Positions 40,839-49,869 of a stretch of DNA of 64,000 nucleotides are shown one piece after another. The translations under genes and the position numbers were made by a program. The notes below the pieces were generated by a model. It was not told the DNA's origin. It was given only the letters and a program-made list of their open reading frames with translations, and ran no database searches. Position 1 is the stretch's first letter; each line of letters starts with the position of its first letter. Origin of the DNA: Autumnicola lenta (GTDB lineage: Bacteria > Bacteroidota > Bacteroidia > Flavobacteriales > Flavobacteriaceae); contig NZ_JAVRHO010000009.1 of NCBI RefSeq assembly GCF_031846515.1, positions 81,220 through 145,219 on the forward strand, in the 5' to 3' direction.

Positions 40839-41927
40839 TTATTGTCTGTTAAATGAAACACTGCCGTAACTGGTAGAAATAGTTATTGTACTTCCGCTGT
40901 TATTGGAGAGGTGATAGCCTTCATAACTACTACTTGTGCCGGATTCATTTCTTTTGTTCACTTCAAAATCGTTTATACCTTTTACACCGCCGTAAGAGGT
41001 TTTAATAATAAAATCAAAGGGCTGTGCAGCATCATAGCCAATTTTTACTCCGGTATAATCTGTATCAATTTTTACTTCTTTCATTCCTTTTACGAGTTTT
41101 TCTATAGAAGCAGAGCCATAGTCAAGATCAAGGACCAACGAGGTAAATACCCTGCCGATTTTCGTACTCAGATAATCTCCGTTTCCGGCAAGCTTTCTTA
41201 CTTTTTCTATAGTAATACTTCCATAATCGCAATTGAAAGCGACGTCTTCAACTTTTAGTATTTTTGAGTTTGTATAGTCTGCATTTATATCAAGTTTTTC
41301 AGCCTCTTCGATGATGAAATCTGAATAATCTGCGTTAATCTCTGCATTCTTTACGTAGCCGATATGGCTGTTCCTGGTGTAATCAAAACTGAGATAATTG
41401 GAGCTGCCCCGTAATTCACCAATATCGATCTTACCGTAATCACAGGATATCTTTGAATTTCCCAACAGCCGGTCAATATAAATTCCGCCGTAGTCGTTGT
41501 TAAGGTCCACATTATTTCTTTCTGGAGCTTTTATTACATAATTCACTTCCATATTTACGTTACTACTACCGCTAAAAAGCTGCTCCCACCAGGATTTGTC
41601 TTCCCTGGAAAAGTGAGTTTTTGCAATTACTCCTGAAGAATTCTGATTAAATTCAATATTAATATCATCCAGTTTTCTCTGCACCGCTTCTTCATCATTT
41701 CCGTTAGTTTTAATGAAGACTTCTATTACCACCCGATTCTCATTCCAGGTAGAAATGTCAATATTTCCATAGCTGTTATTTACCAGAAGTTTTGAGGTCG
41801 CGGCGACTTTAAATTCTTTAGAAATCTTTTTGGTCTTGGTATGTTTTCCATTCAAATCGTTGTTGCAAAAACCAAGGCCCGGAATAAGTAGGGCTAGCAG
41901 CAGCAGTTTATATAAGGTTGTTTTCAT
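40839..41927 (-). CDS. Secreted DUF4097-like beta-repeat protein
   Basis: A 362-residue exported protein (signal MKTTLYKLLLLALLIPGLGF). The mature part is a chain of short beta strands, with repeated motifs such as NSYGNIDISTW, NDYGGIYIDRL, CDYGKIDIGEL, NCDYGSITIEKV and DLDYGSASIEKL spaced about 18-22 residues apart. This resembles DUF4097-type beta-repeat proteins. It overlaps the anti-sigma-like gene by 20 nt, so it is a member of the ECF sigma operon and likely a surface or periplasmic target of that system. No enzyme motif. Confidence 0.8.
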   Translation of the reverse strand: MKTTLYKLLLLALLIPGLGFCNNDLNGKHTKTKKISKEFKVAATSKLLVNNSYGNIDISTWNENRVVIEVFIKTNGNDEEAVQRKLDDINIEFNQNSSGVIAKTHFSREDKSWWEQLFSGSSNVNMEVNYVIKAPERNNVDLNNDYGGIYIDRLLGNSKISCDYGKIDIGELRGSSNYLSFDYTRNSHIGYVKNAEINADYSDFIIEEAEKLDINADYTNSKILKVEDVAFNCDYGSITIEKVRKLAGNGDYLSTKIGRVFTSLVLDLDYGSASIEKLVKGMKEVKIDTDYTGVKIGYDAAQPFDFIIKTSYGGVKGINDFEVNKRNESGTSSSYEGYHLSNNSGSTITISTSYGSVSFNRQ

Positions 41928-42468
41928 GATTTTGATTTTTTAATAGTTTAATTTCTTCAATTTGGGTCAATACGGTGTTGAGTAAGTCGATGCGCTGCTG
42001 GAAATTGTTTATCATGGCATGAATTACCCGGTTATCTTTTCCGCTTCTTAAAAGATCCCTTTTTAGTTTTGCATATTCAGTATCAAGCTTTTCCATTTGT
42101 GCAAGCGCATCCTTTACTATGGCTTCAGTTTCCGGAGATTTTTCTTCCTGAATTTCCTTTAATTCGTTTTCAATTAAAGAAGTGTAAAACTCCTGGGTTT
42201 GCTTCATTTCCGGAGAAACACTCGCCAGATCTCCTGATCTTCCCAGCGCTTGGTGATTAAAATACATTCCGCCTAAAAAGACCAGCAGTGCAAGACCGGC
42301 AGCAATTCCAATAAAAGGTGCCCATAAGTTTCGTACCCGATTTTTTTTCTCTGCGGAAGGATTTTCATCTTTTAACTTTTCAAAAAATCGCTCTTTATGG
42401 CCTTCCCGCGGTTCTGAAGTGTCGAAATCCAGATCCCTGAACAGCTCTTTTATATTATCGTTCTTCAT
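41908..42468 (-). CDS. Membrane anti-sigma-like protein of the ECF unit
   Basis: The protein has 186 residues. An N-terminal cytoplasmic stretch of about 50 residues (IKELFRDLDFDTSEPREGHKERFFEKL) is followed by a single membrane helix (FIGIAAGLALLVFLGGMYFN) and a helical, probably periplasmic, C-terminal part (TQEFYTSLIENELKEIQEEK). The layout and the overlap with the ECF sigma gene (14 nt) point to an anti-sigma factor, though no classical ZAS zinc motif (HxxxCxxC) is present. It is also 20 nt overlapped by the next gene. I call it an anti-sigma candidate. Confidence 0.72.
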   Translation of the reverse strand: MKNDNIKELFRDLDFDTSEPREGHKERFFEKLKDENPSAEKKNRVRNLWAPFIGIAAGLALLVFLGGMYFNHQALGRSGDLASVSPEMKQTQEFYTSLIENELKEIQEEKSPETEAIVKDALAQMEKLDTEYAKLKRDLLRSGKDNRVIHAMINNFQQRIDLLNTVLTQIEEIKLLKNQNHENNLI

Positions 42469-43018
42469 GGTTCAGTAATTTGTTACGAAGACTTTCTTTT
42501 GCCCTGGAAATTGTGGTTCTGCAGTTGGCATAACTGATATCCATAATTTCACAAATTTCGTCATAATCGTAGCCTTCAATTAGATGCAGCGTTAAACACA
42601 TCCTGTAATTTTCTTTTAATGAATTTAGTTTAAATAAAAGCACCTTCACTTTTTCATTGGTGTTCTCTTCGTTAACTATGTAGCCTTCAGAATCATCAAT
42701 TTCATTCTTCAACTCATCATTATAGCTTACTTCTTCATATTTTCTTTTCTTATTATAGACACTTATGCATTTGTTGACCACAATCCTTTTTAGCCATGCT
42801 CCAAAAGTGGATTCACCGTTGAAACTTTCAATTTTGGTAAAGGCATTAAGAAACGCTTCCTGCATAATATCTTCCGCTTCAGCAGAATGTTTTACGATGC
42901 GCAAAGCTGTATTATACATCGCCTTGTAATAGCGATTGTAAATTTCAATTTGTGCACGTTGATCACCCTTACGGCAAGCGGCAACAAGATCATTAATATG
43001 TGTGATGGTTGGTGTCAA
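42455..43018 (-). CDS. ECF-type RNA polymerase sigma factor
   Basis: A 187-residue sigma factor with region 2 at about 20-95 (YNTALRIVKHSAEAEDIMQEAFLNAFTKI, GAWLKRIVVNKCISVYNKK) and region 4 at about 130-180 (LKENYRMCLTLHLIEGYDYDEICEIMDISYANCRTTISRAKESLR). The start is a TTG at 43018. The gene opens a four-gene unit with the membrane anti-sigma-like protein and two exported beta-repeat proteins. This organisation is recurrent in flavobacteria and suggests control of a cell-surface layer in response to an envelope signal. Confidence 0.92.
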   Translation of the reverse strand: MTPTITHINDLVAACRKGDQRAQIEIYNRYYKAMYNTALRIVKHSAEAEDIMQEAFLNAFTKIESFNGESTFGAWLKRIVVNKCISVYNKKRKYEEVSYNDELKNEIDDSEGYIVNEENTNEKVKVLLFKLNSLKENYRMCLTLHLIEGYDYDEICEIMDISYANCRTTISRAKESLRNKLLNHEER

Positions 43019-43197
43019 AAAACTCTTGTTATCTACTTATAAAGATATGCCCGTTTCCGTTTTGTTACACTTTCGAGAAAATTAATTTAAAGAAAAGCAT
43101 GGCACAGGAATTGAAATAGTGTTCAGGAATCTGAGCCCTCTCAGATAAAGCCTTGGAATTAAGGGGCTGGGGCAGGATCAAATTTTAATACAAATAA

Positions 43198-43217
43198 CAA
43201 ACTGTAGTGACAGTTTG
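43198..43217. promoter_or_regulatory. Inverted repeat upstream of lon
   Basis: A perfect 8-bp arm palindrome CAAACTGT-AGTG-ACAGTTTG, 15-34 nt before the lon ATG at 43232. It lies where an operator or transcript hairpin would affect lon expression. A related shorter palindrome is found inside lon. Confidence 0.6.
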
Positions 43218-43231
43218 ACCTAAAATAAATT

Positions 43232-45682
43232 ATGGCTAACACAAAATTTACTAATCTTGACAGTTTGTCATTGCAGGGTATTGATGAAGATGCAGAATTA
43301 ATACCGTTAATGACTCCTGAAGATGAAGAAGAAATAAACAGGGAAGATCTTCCCGAATCCTTGCCAATCCTACCATTGCGGAATACTGTATTATTTCCGG
43401 GGGTTGTAATTCCAATAACAGCCGGAAGGGACACTTCTATTAAATTAATTAATGAAGCAAATAACGGCAGCAAGATTATTGGGGTAGTATCGCAAAAGGA
43501 TGAAGAAGTTGAAAATCCTTCAGTAAAAGATATCAACCAGATTGGTGTTGTAGCAAGAATCCTTAGGGTGCTTAAGATGCCGGACGGGAACACCACGGTG
43601 ATTATCCAGGGAAAAAAGCGTTTCAGTATTTCTGAGATTACCAGTGAAGATCCTTATTTGACTGCAAACATTCAGGAGGTTCCGGAAGCACGGCCTGCAG
43701 TAGATAACGAAGAATTTTCGGCTATTACAGAATCAATAAAGGAACTGGCTTTGCAGATTGTAAAAGGAAGCCCAAATATTCCTTCTGAAGCTTCTTTTGC
43801 TATTAAAAATATCGAGAGCTCCTCGTTTTTAATCAATTTTGTTTCTGCTAATATGAATCTTACGGTAGAGGAGAAGCAAAAACTTTTGGAGACGAATGAT
43901 TTAAAAGAACGGGCTCTTTCTACCCTAAGATATATGAATGTGGAGTTTCAGAAACTGGAACTTAAAAATGATATTCAGTCCAAGGTGCAGAGCGATATGA
44001 GCCAGCAACAGCGTGAATATTTTCTTCATCAGCAAATGAAAACCATCCAGGAAGAACTTGGTGGAGTTTCACATGAAGATGAAATCGAAGAAATGCGCAT
44101 CAGGGCTAAAAAGAAGAAATGGGATGAGGATGTGCAACAGCATTTTGAAAAAGAGCTTTCCAAAATGCAGCGTATGAATCCGCAGGTCGCAGAATATTCT
44201 ATACAGAGAAATTACCTCGATCTATACCTGGATTTGCCATGGAATGAATTCAGTAAAGATAAATTTGACCTTAAAAGGGCAAAGAAAATTCTTGACCGTG
44301 ATCATTACGGACTGGACGATGTAAAACGGAGAATTATTGAATATCTCGCGGTATTGAAACTGCGTAACGATATGAAGTCGCCGATTTTATGTCTTTACGG
44401 ACCTCCCGGAGTGGGTAAAACTTCTCTTGGTAAGTCTGTTGCCGAGGCCTTAGGTCGCGAATACGTGCGAATTTCCCTCGGAGGTCTGCGTGACGAAGCA
44501 GAAATAAGAGGACACCGTAAAACATATATAGGAGCAATGCCGGGAAGGATAATTCAGAGTTTGAAAAAAGCCGGAACCAGCAACCCCGTTTTTGTTCTTG
44601 ATGAGATTGATAAGCTAAGCATTGGGAATGCAGGAGATCCTTCTTCAGCATTACTTGAAGTACTTGATCCCGAACAGAACAGCGAGTTTCACGATAATTT
44701 CCTTGAGATGGGTTATGACCTTTCTAAGGTAATGTTTATTGCAACCAGTAATACATTACAAACCATCCAGCCTGCCCTGCGTGACCGTATGGAAATTATT
44801 AATGTTACCGGTTATACGATAGAGGAGAAGGTAGAGATTGCAAAAAGACATTTGTTGCCTAAGCAGCTGGAAGAGCATGGAATGACCAAAGAACACATTA
44901 AAATTGGCAAATCTCAACTGGAATCTATTGTTGAAGGTTACACCAGGGAATCTGGAGTACGTGGGCTGGAAAAGCAAATCGCGAAAATGGTGCGTCACGG
45001 GGCCAAGAGTATTGCGATGGAAGAAGAGTATAATATTAAAGTAACAGATGAGGATATAATTGAAGTACTCGGCAGCCCAAAAATGCAGCGGGACAAATAC
45101 GAAAACAATGATGTCGCAGGAGTGGTTACAGGTCTTGCCTGGACACAGGTTGGCGGGGATATCCTGTTTATAGAATCCATACTTTCCAAAGGAAAAGGAA
45201 ATCTGAATATCACTGGAAATCTGGGGAAAGTAATGAAGGAATCGGCTACTATTGCAATGGAATATATAAAATCCAATGCCGAACAACTGGGGATAATTCC
45301 TTCGATCTTCGATCAATATAATGTACATATTCACGTGCCGGAAGGAGCAACTCCAAAAGACGGTCCAAGTGCGGGTATTACAATGCTAACCTCACTCGTC
45401 TCTTTATTTACTCAGAAGAAAGTGAAGAAAAGTATTGCGATGACTGGAGAAATTACCTTACGTGGCAAAGTGTTGCCGGTTGGTGGTATAAAAGAAAAAA
45501 TTCTTGCAGCCAAAAGAGCGAGAGTAAAAGAGATCATTCTTTGCGAGGAAAATGAGCGTGATATAAAGGAAATTAAAGAAGATTATTTAAAAGGACTTAA
45601 GTTTCATTATGTGCGCGACATGAGCGAAGTAATAGATATTGCAGTTACAAAGCAGAAGGTGGTAAATGCAAAGAAATTGTAA
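43232..45682 (+). CDS. lon: ATP-dependent protease Lon
   Basis: Cytoplasmic AAA+ serine protease that degrades misfolded and regulatory proteins. The 816-residue protein has the N-terminal substrate domain (LPILPLRNTVLFPGVVIPI), Walker A GPPGVGKTSLG at about residue 385, FVLDEIDKLS as Walker B, and the proteolytic Ser-Lys dyad in PKDGPSAGITM and GGIKEKILAAKRA. The acidic N-terminal leader (EDAELIPLMTPEDEEE) is typical of the Bacteroidota form. Monocistronic, with a terminator 20 bp downstream. Confidence 0.97.
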   Translation: MANTKFTNLDSLSLQGIDEDAELIPLMTPEDEEEINREDLPESLPILPLRNTVLFPGVVIPITAGRDTSIKLINEANNGSKIIGVVSQKDEEVENPSVKDINQIGVVARILRVLKMPDGNTTVIIQGKKRFSISEITSEDPYLTANIQEVPEARPAVDNEEFSAITESIKELALQIVKGSPNIPSEASFAIKNIESSSFLINFVSANMNLTVEEKQKLLETNDLKERALSTLRYMNVEFQKLELKNDIQSKVQSDMSQQQREYFLHQQMKTIQEELGGVSHEDEIEEMRIRAKKKKWDEDVQQHFEKELSKMQRMNPQVAEYSIQRNYLDLYLDLPWNEFSKDKFDLKRAKKILDRDHYGLDDVKRRIIEYLAVLKLRNDMKSPILCLYGPPGVGKTSLGKSVAEALGREYVRISLGGLRDEAEIRGHRKTYIGAMPGRIIQSLKKAGTSNPVFVLDEIDKLSIGNAGDPSSALLEVLDPEQNSEFHDNFLEMGYDLSKVMFIATSNTLQTIQPALRDRMEIINVTGYTIEEKVEIAKRHLLPKQLEEHGMTKEHIKIGKSQLESIVEGYTRESGVRGLEKQIAKMVRHGAKSIAMEEEYNIKVTDEDIIEVLGSPKMQRDKYENNDVAGVVTGLAWTQVGGDILFIESILSKGKGNLNITGNLGKVMKESATIAMEYIKSNAEQLGIIPSIFDQYNVHIHVPEGATPKDGPSAGITMLTSLVSLFTQKKVKKSIAMTGEITLRGKVLPVGGIKEKILAAKRARVKEIILCEENERDIKEIKEDYLKGLKFHYVRDMSEVIDIAVTKQKVVNAKKL
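43258..43270. promoter_or_regulatory. Related inverted repeat inside the lon 5' coding region
   Basis: TGACA-GTT-TGTCA is a perfect 5-bp palindrome at lon codons 9-13. It shares the TGACAGTTTG core with the upstream repeat. It could be a second binding site, but coding constraint also shapes this sequence. Confidence 0.4.
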
Positions 45683-45701
45683 ATCAAACTTCCTGTAGTA
45701 G

Positions 45702-45743
45702 AAAGCCTCCAAAAAGTTATCAACTTATTGGAGGCTTTTTTAT
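45702..45743 (+). terminator. Rho-independent terminator of lon
   Basis: Perfect 11-bp stem AAAGCCTCCAA / TTGGAGGCTTT with a 15-nt loop and a T tract. Confidence 0.9.
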
Positions 45744-45792
45744 GGCTCAAGCTTTTCTGTTCTGTGGCATTTATAAACCTATCAAAAGTTTT

Positions 45793-45984
45793 TTAGTTAT
45801 ACTCTAATTCCGGCGGTTTTATTTCCATGCACGTGGACATCAGTTCTATTAAAATGATAACCTCCAACATCTTCAGGGTGAGTTTATAACTTTTTCGGCT
45901 TCTAAAAGCCAATTTTCCTGGAATATTCATCTCCCATAAGTCCCGATTCTCTTTTATTAAAAATCTTAATAGATCTGCTGCCAT
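45793..45984 (-). CDS. Hypothetical 63-aa ORF, doubtful
   Basis: The frame from ATG 45984 gives MAADLLRFLIKENRDLWEMN and onward to KPPELEYN. It has an amphipathic rather than membrane pattern, no recognisable motif, and no clear promoter or terminator. It is the only frame of this length in the 454-bp gap between lon and the MBOAT gene. A longer TTG start at 46011 is possible. I give it low confidence; the rest of the gap (45744-45792, 45985-46136) shows nothing. Confidence 0.25.
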   Translation of the reverse strand: MAADLLRFLIKENRDLWEMNIPGKLAFRSRKSYKLTLKMLEVIILIELMSTCMEIKPPELEYN

Positions 45985-46136
45985 ATTAGTTATAATAAGA
46001 TCTAAAATCAAAAAATTTTGATTTTATTCAGATGAAAATTTATCTATATTTACTTAATCTAGGTAAGACCTGGTAATTATGATTAGCTATTAGGCATAGG
46101 AGATTTTTTTCCTTATATATTTTTAAATTTCAAAAT

Positions 46137-47585
46137 TTGTTGTTTAATTCTTTTGATTTTGGCATTTTCTTCACCATAGTTTTTAGTATTTACTGGATGA
46201 TAGGGGGAAAAAAGATCAGTTTTCAAAATCTTTTCCTTCTTATTGCAAGCTATTTCTTTTATGCTTGGTGGGACTGGCGCTTTCTTATTCTTATTATCGC
46301 GAGTACGGTTGTAGATTACGCCCTTGGACTTCAGCTGGAAAGAACATCTAACACCAGTCTTCGTAAAATTTGGCTTTATTGTAGTTTATTTTTTAATCTG
46401 GGTCTCCTGGCATTCTTGAAATACTTCAATTTTTTTATAGAAAGTATTAATTCAGGTGTACAATTTTTGGGAATAGACTTTTCCACAGAAAGCCTCAATA
46501 TTATTCTTCCGGTAGGTATAAGCTTTTATACTTTTCAAACTTTAAGCTATACAATAGATATATACAGAAAACGTTTAAATCCTACTAAAAATTTTATTGC
46601 CTTTGCCACGTATGTTACTTTTTTTCCTCAATTGGTGGCAGGTCCAATTGAGCGTGCAATAAATCTTTTACCGCAGTTTCATAAAAAACGAAGTTTTAAT
46701 TATAGGGAGGCTGTAAATGGCTGCAAACAAATTTTATGGGGACTGGCTAAAAAAGTAATTATTGCCGATAATTGCGCAAGGTATGTGGACATCATTTTTG
46801 ATGATCCCACACAATACAATAGCAGCACTCTACTTCTGGGAGCATTTCTTTTTGCTTTACAAATCTATGGTGACTTCTCAGGATACTCAGATATTGCTAT
46901 TGGAACGGCTAAGCTGTTTGGCTTAAGGTTGTCTCAAAACTTTAATTTCCCTTATTTTTCACGCGATATTGCGGAGTTCTGGCGCAGATGGCATATAAGT
47001 TTGTCTACCTGGTTTCGAGACTATCTTTATATTCCGTTAGGGGGAAGCAAAAGAAGCCGCAGCATTACCACCCGAAATGTTTTCGTTATTTTTCTGGTTT
47101 CCGGTTTCTGGCACGGCGCAAACTGGACGTTTATTGCCTGGGGTGCCATGCACGCTCTTTTATTTCTTCCACTAATATTGCTTGGCTGGAACCGGAGAAA
47201 TACTAATTTAATATCCCCTACTAAATATTTGCCTGGTATTAAAGAATTTTTCCAGGTAACCTTCACCTTTTTAATAATTGTGCTTACCTGGATAATGTTT
47301 AGGGCTGATTCTATTGAAGAAGCGATGTTGTACTATTCAAAACTACTATCCTTTTCTTTATTGGAGTTACCCAATATTAATGTTGACTATCTTTTTCTGA
47401 TAATTCCAATATTTTTGTTATTTATCCTTGCTGAATGGTTTGGAAGGAATGGAGAATATGCAATTGAACATCTTTTCTCTTCTAAACCCCGCTTTATAAG
47501 GTGGTCCATGTACCTCGCTATAGCATTTTGTATCTATTTGATGCAGCCTATTAAAAGTTCTGAATTTATATATTTTCAGTTTTGA
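46137..47585 (+). CDS. MBOAT family O-acyltransferase (AlgI/DltB-like)
   Basis: A 482-residue polytopic membrane acyltransferase that moves acyl groups (often acetyl) across the membrane to an extracellular polysaccharide or wall polymer. Hallmarks are FNSFDFGIFFTIVFSIYWMI at the start, the central HGAN motif with the catalytic His in FWHGANWTFIAWGAMHAL, and SIALWFRDYL-type helices (ISLSTWFRDYLYIPLGG). Starts with TTG at 46137; the preceding A/T-rich leader shows no Shine-Dalgarno. The next gene overlaps it by 4 nt and probably encodes the partner that receives the acyl group. Confidence 0.93.
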   Translation: MLFNSFDFGIFFTIVFSIYWMIGGKKISFQNLFLLIASYFFYAWWDWRFLILIIASTVVDYALGLQLERTSNTSLRKIWLYCSLFFNLGLLAFLKYFNFFIESINSGVQFLGIDFSTESLNIILPVGISFYTFQTLSYTIDIYRKRLNPTKNFIAFATYVTFFPQLVAGPIERAINLLPQFHKKRSFNYREAVNGCKQILWGLAKKVIIADNCARYVDIIFDDPTQYNSSTLLLGAFLFALQIYGDFSGYSDIAIGTAKLFGLRLSQNFNFPYFSRDIAEFWRRWHISLSTWFRDYLYIPLGGSKRSRSITTRNVFVIFLVSGFWHGANWTFIAWGAMHALLFLPLILLGWNRRNTNLISPTKYLPGIKEFFQVTFTFLIIVLTWIMFRADSIEEAMLYYSKLLSFSLLELPNINVDYLFLIIPIFLLFILAEWFGRNGEYAIEHLFSSKPRFIRWSMYLAIAFCIYLMQPIKSSEFIYFQF

Positions 47586-48541
47586 AGAAATTTTTATTAA
47601 ACCTCTTTTTCCTTGTCACGGCACTTGTAATACTATTTCTTTTATTTGAATATAGTACTTCAACATTAATTGGTGACAGACTGCAAGTAAAGAAAGAAGG
47701 AAAAGATATAAAATATTTTGTTGTTGGTCATTCTCATTCCGAAATTGCTTATAACGATACTATTATAAAGGAACTTAAAAATATATCCTATGCGGGTGAA
47801 TCCTATCTCTCATCTTACTACAAAGCAAAAATTCTTCTTAAAAACAATCCGCATATAGACACAATTTTTGTGGAGCTTAGTAATAATTATCTTGACAAAC
47901 ATATGGATGAATGGATATGGGGTTCTGATTTTTTACTAATGGGATATCTGGATTTATCATCAACGGTTAGTGCCGAAGATAAATGGTGGCTATTTAAAAA
48001 AAATCCTTCCGGTTTTCTCGCAGCCTCATCTCTGGCCGGAAAAGTAAGACTTAAGAGAATAAGGTCTGCGTATTATGATTTTGATTATGCAGGAGGTTTT
48101 CGGTATCTAAAGCGGGACAAAACCGATTCACTTTTAAAGGCCATTGTACGTAATGCACCCGATACTATTTTTGCGGGCACTGCCGAAAAGTTTAGCACAC
48201 AAAATCTTCGTTTCCTTAAGAAGCTTGTGGAGTTTTGTGAAGACAACGAAATAAAGATCTATCTTATTAGAAGTCCGCTGCATTCCTTCTATCGTGAACA
48301 CCTTAATGAAAAACTCTATTATCGAGTTCTTGAAACTGATTTAAAGGGTGTGGAATTTTTGGATTTTTCACGTTTTCCCTTAAGTAATACCGAGTTCGGA
48401 GACCTTTCACATTTAAACTATAAAGGAACCCGCAAATATTCAATTTGGCTAGATTCATTACTACAAAGCGGTTTCTTAGATAAAAAGAATAAGCAGGAAA
48501 TTATAGATAAAGAGTTTGACAGAATTAATTCCGGCAGGTAG
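47582..48541 (+). CDS. SGNH-like partner of the MBOAT protein
   Basis: A 319-residue protein with an N-terminal membrane anchor (LLNLFFLVTALVILFLLFEY) and an external domain. It shows VVGHSHSEIAYNDT (GxSxS block with the nucleophilic Ser, followed by Asn-Asp) and DLSHLNYKGT with a catalytic-type Asp-His of SGNH/GDSL hydrolases (block V). These are the features of AlgX/AlgJ/DltD-like enzymes that move acyl groups from an MBOAT protein to the final polymer. The family name is an inference. It overlaps the MBOAT gene by 4 nt, a sign of tight coupling; TTG start at 47582. Confidence 0.78.
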   Translation: MKKFLLNLFFLVTALVILFLLFEYSTSTLIGDRLQVKKEGKDIKYFVVGHSHSEIAYNDTIIKELKNISYAGESYLSSYYKAKILLKNNPHIDTIFVELSNNYLDKHMDEWIWGSDFLLMGYLDLSSTVSAEDKWWLFKKNPSGFLAASSLAGKVRLKRIRSAYYDFDYAGGFRYLKRDKTDSLLKAIVRNAPDTIFAGTAEKFSTQNLRFLKKLVEFCEDNEIKIYLIRSPLHSFYREHLNEKLYYRVLETDLKGVEFLDFSRFPLSNTEFGDLSHLNYKGTRKYSIWLDSLLQSGFLDKKNKQEIIDKEFDRINSGR

Positions 48542-48805
48542 GTTTATTTAGATTTTCGATCTGTTTTTATCACTGGATTTTTTGGTAATATGTAGTTCTA
48601 TAAATCAGCGATATCAACATAGGAGGTACTCTTGTCTCTAAATACATGGTTGCAGACAACCCCGTCTTTATCTCACTACTCCTTGAAATGCAGACAACAG
48701 CTTTTTTCATCAGTAAAATGAACTCCAAAAGAAAATAAACCCATAATCAATCTTATTTATTCCAAATAAATAGGAGAATTTAGGGATGTATAATAAAAAC
48801 TTTTA

Positions 48806-49741
48806 GAGGTCAGTATTTAATTTCATACCCTAAAAATTAATAAACTTAGGGGAATTATAAATATTTTTAAGGGTCAAAATCTCCTAGAGTTCTCTGATTG
48901 GTTATAAACAGATGGAGATTGTAAAGAATACCTGGCGGGGATTAAATGGAATGATGGTTTTGAGTGCCGTAAGTGTGGTCATAAAAAATCCCAGGTAAGA
49001 AAGGATTTCTCAAGAATCTGCAATATTTGTTCGCACCAGGAATACACTACTTCCAATACCCTTTCCATAAAGTCAAGTTTGGCGTGCGCAAGGCTTTTTT
49101 TATCGTCTTCGAGATGGCTACCAGCACCAAAAGCCTTTCGGCGAGTTATGTTTCTGTACGTTTCGGGGTGACAGAAAAGACAGCGCGGCTGTTTATGCAC
49201 AAAGTTCGGGAAGCCATGGAAAGCAGCGGTAACGATACTATGGATGGAACTGTCCACGTTGATGAATTTGTTCTGGGTGGGCATGAAAAGGAAAAAATTG
49301 GCAGAAGTTATAAAGCCAGGAAAAAGAAAGCGATAACGGCTGTTGAGCTAACGAATGATGGCAAGATCAAGAGAATGTAGGTAATGCGTATTGGTGATTT
49401 TTCGGCCAGATCCCTACAATATATCTTTGTTGATCATATCAGCCGTGACGCTAAATAACAACAGATAAATGGCGCGGTTATAGGCCGATTGCAAAAGCGT
49501 ATGATTTTCAGGTTTGAATTTCAAGGCCTTGCACACGAAGATCCATCAAATTAAATCCTGGATAAGAACAACATATTTTTTGGGTCAGCGATTTCAATAT
49601 CAACAGATATTTTAATGAATTTTGTTTTAGGATCAACCGCTCACAGACCAAGGCCACAATCTTTGATAATCTAATAACCAAAATGGTCAACAAGGATAAA
49701 GTGTATCACAAACAAACTATATGTAACTAACAACTGACCTC
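48806..49741 (+). mobile_element. Decayed IS1595-family insertion sequence
   Basis: About 936 bp bounded by the inverted ends GAGGTCAGT (48806-48814) and ACTGACCTC (49733-49741). The adjoining outer bases also match in part (TTTTAG and AAAAAA type). No target duplication is convincing. Inside is a broken transposase of the ISXO2/IS1595 type. The element sits in the 1.3-kb gap between the SGNH-like and FUSC genes. The left flank 48542-48805 shows no gene; it contains one short A/T palindrome near 48758-48775. Confidence 0.8.
48911..49730 (+). pseudogene. IS1595-family transposase, multiply inactivated
   Basis: Pieces of one transposase lie in different frames. The zinc-ribbon start (DGDCKEYLAGIKWNDGFECR, CxxC pairs CRKC and CNIC) shifts frame near 49063. 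The HTH-like and catalytic region continues with FHKVKFGVRKAFFIVFEMAT and SVRFGVTEKTARLFMHKVRE, then VHVDEFVLGG with a DDE-type Asp, to an in-frame TAG at 49378. Beyond it MRIGDFSARSLQYIFVDHIS meets a stop, and further pieces (LNFKALHTKIHQIKSWIRTT, then VSDFNINRYFNEFCFRINRS) need more frame changes. At least two frameshifts and several stops rule out activity. Confidence 0.85.
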
Positions 49742-49869
49742 AAAAAACTTAATTTAGAAACACTTATTATTTAAAAATGTTTTACTATTCAAAATTTGTT
49801 TTCCCCCGGTCTCCTTTCTTTTATAACGAACTATCTTTGTAAATTCCGGATTTAAAAAGCAGCAGCTAC

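Noticed and set aside
48806..49741. Target-site duplication of the IS1595 relic
   Set aside because: The bases outside the inverted ends are A/T-rich and do not give a convincing 8-bp repeat.
49832..49839. TATCTTTG box upstream of the FUSC gene as a promoter
   Set aside because: The nearest TTTG (49795-49798) is 33 nt away, too far for the consensus spacer, so it was not listed.
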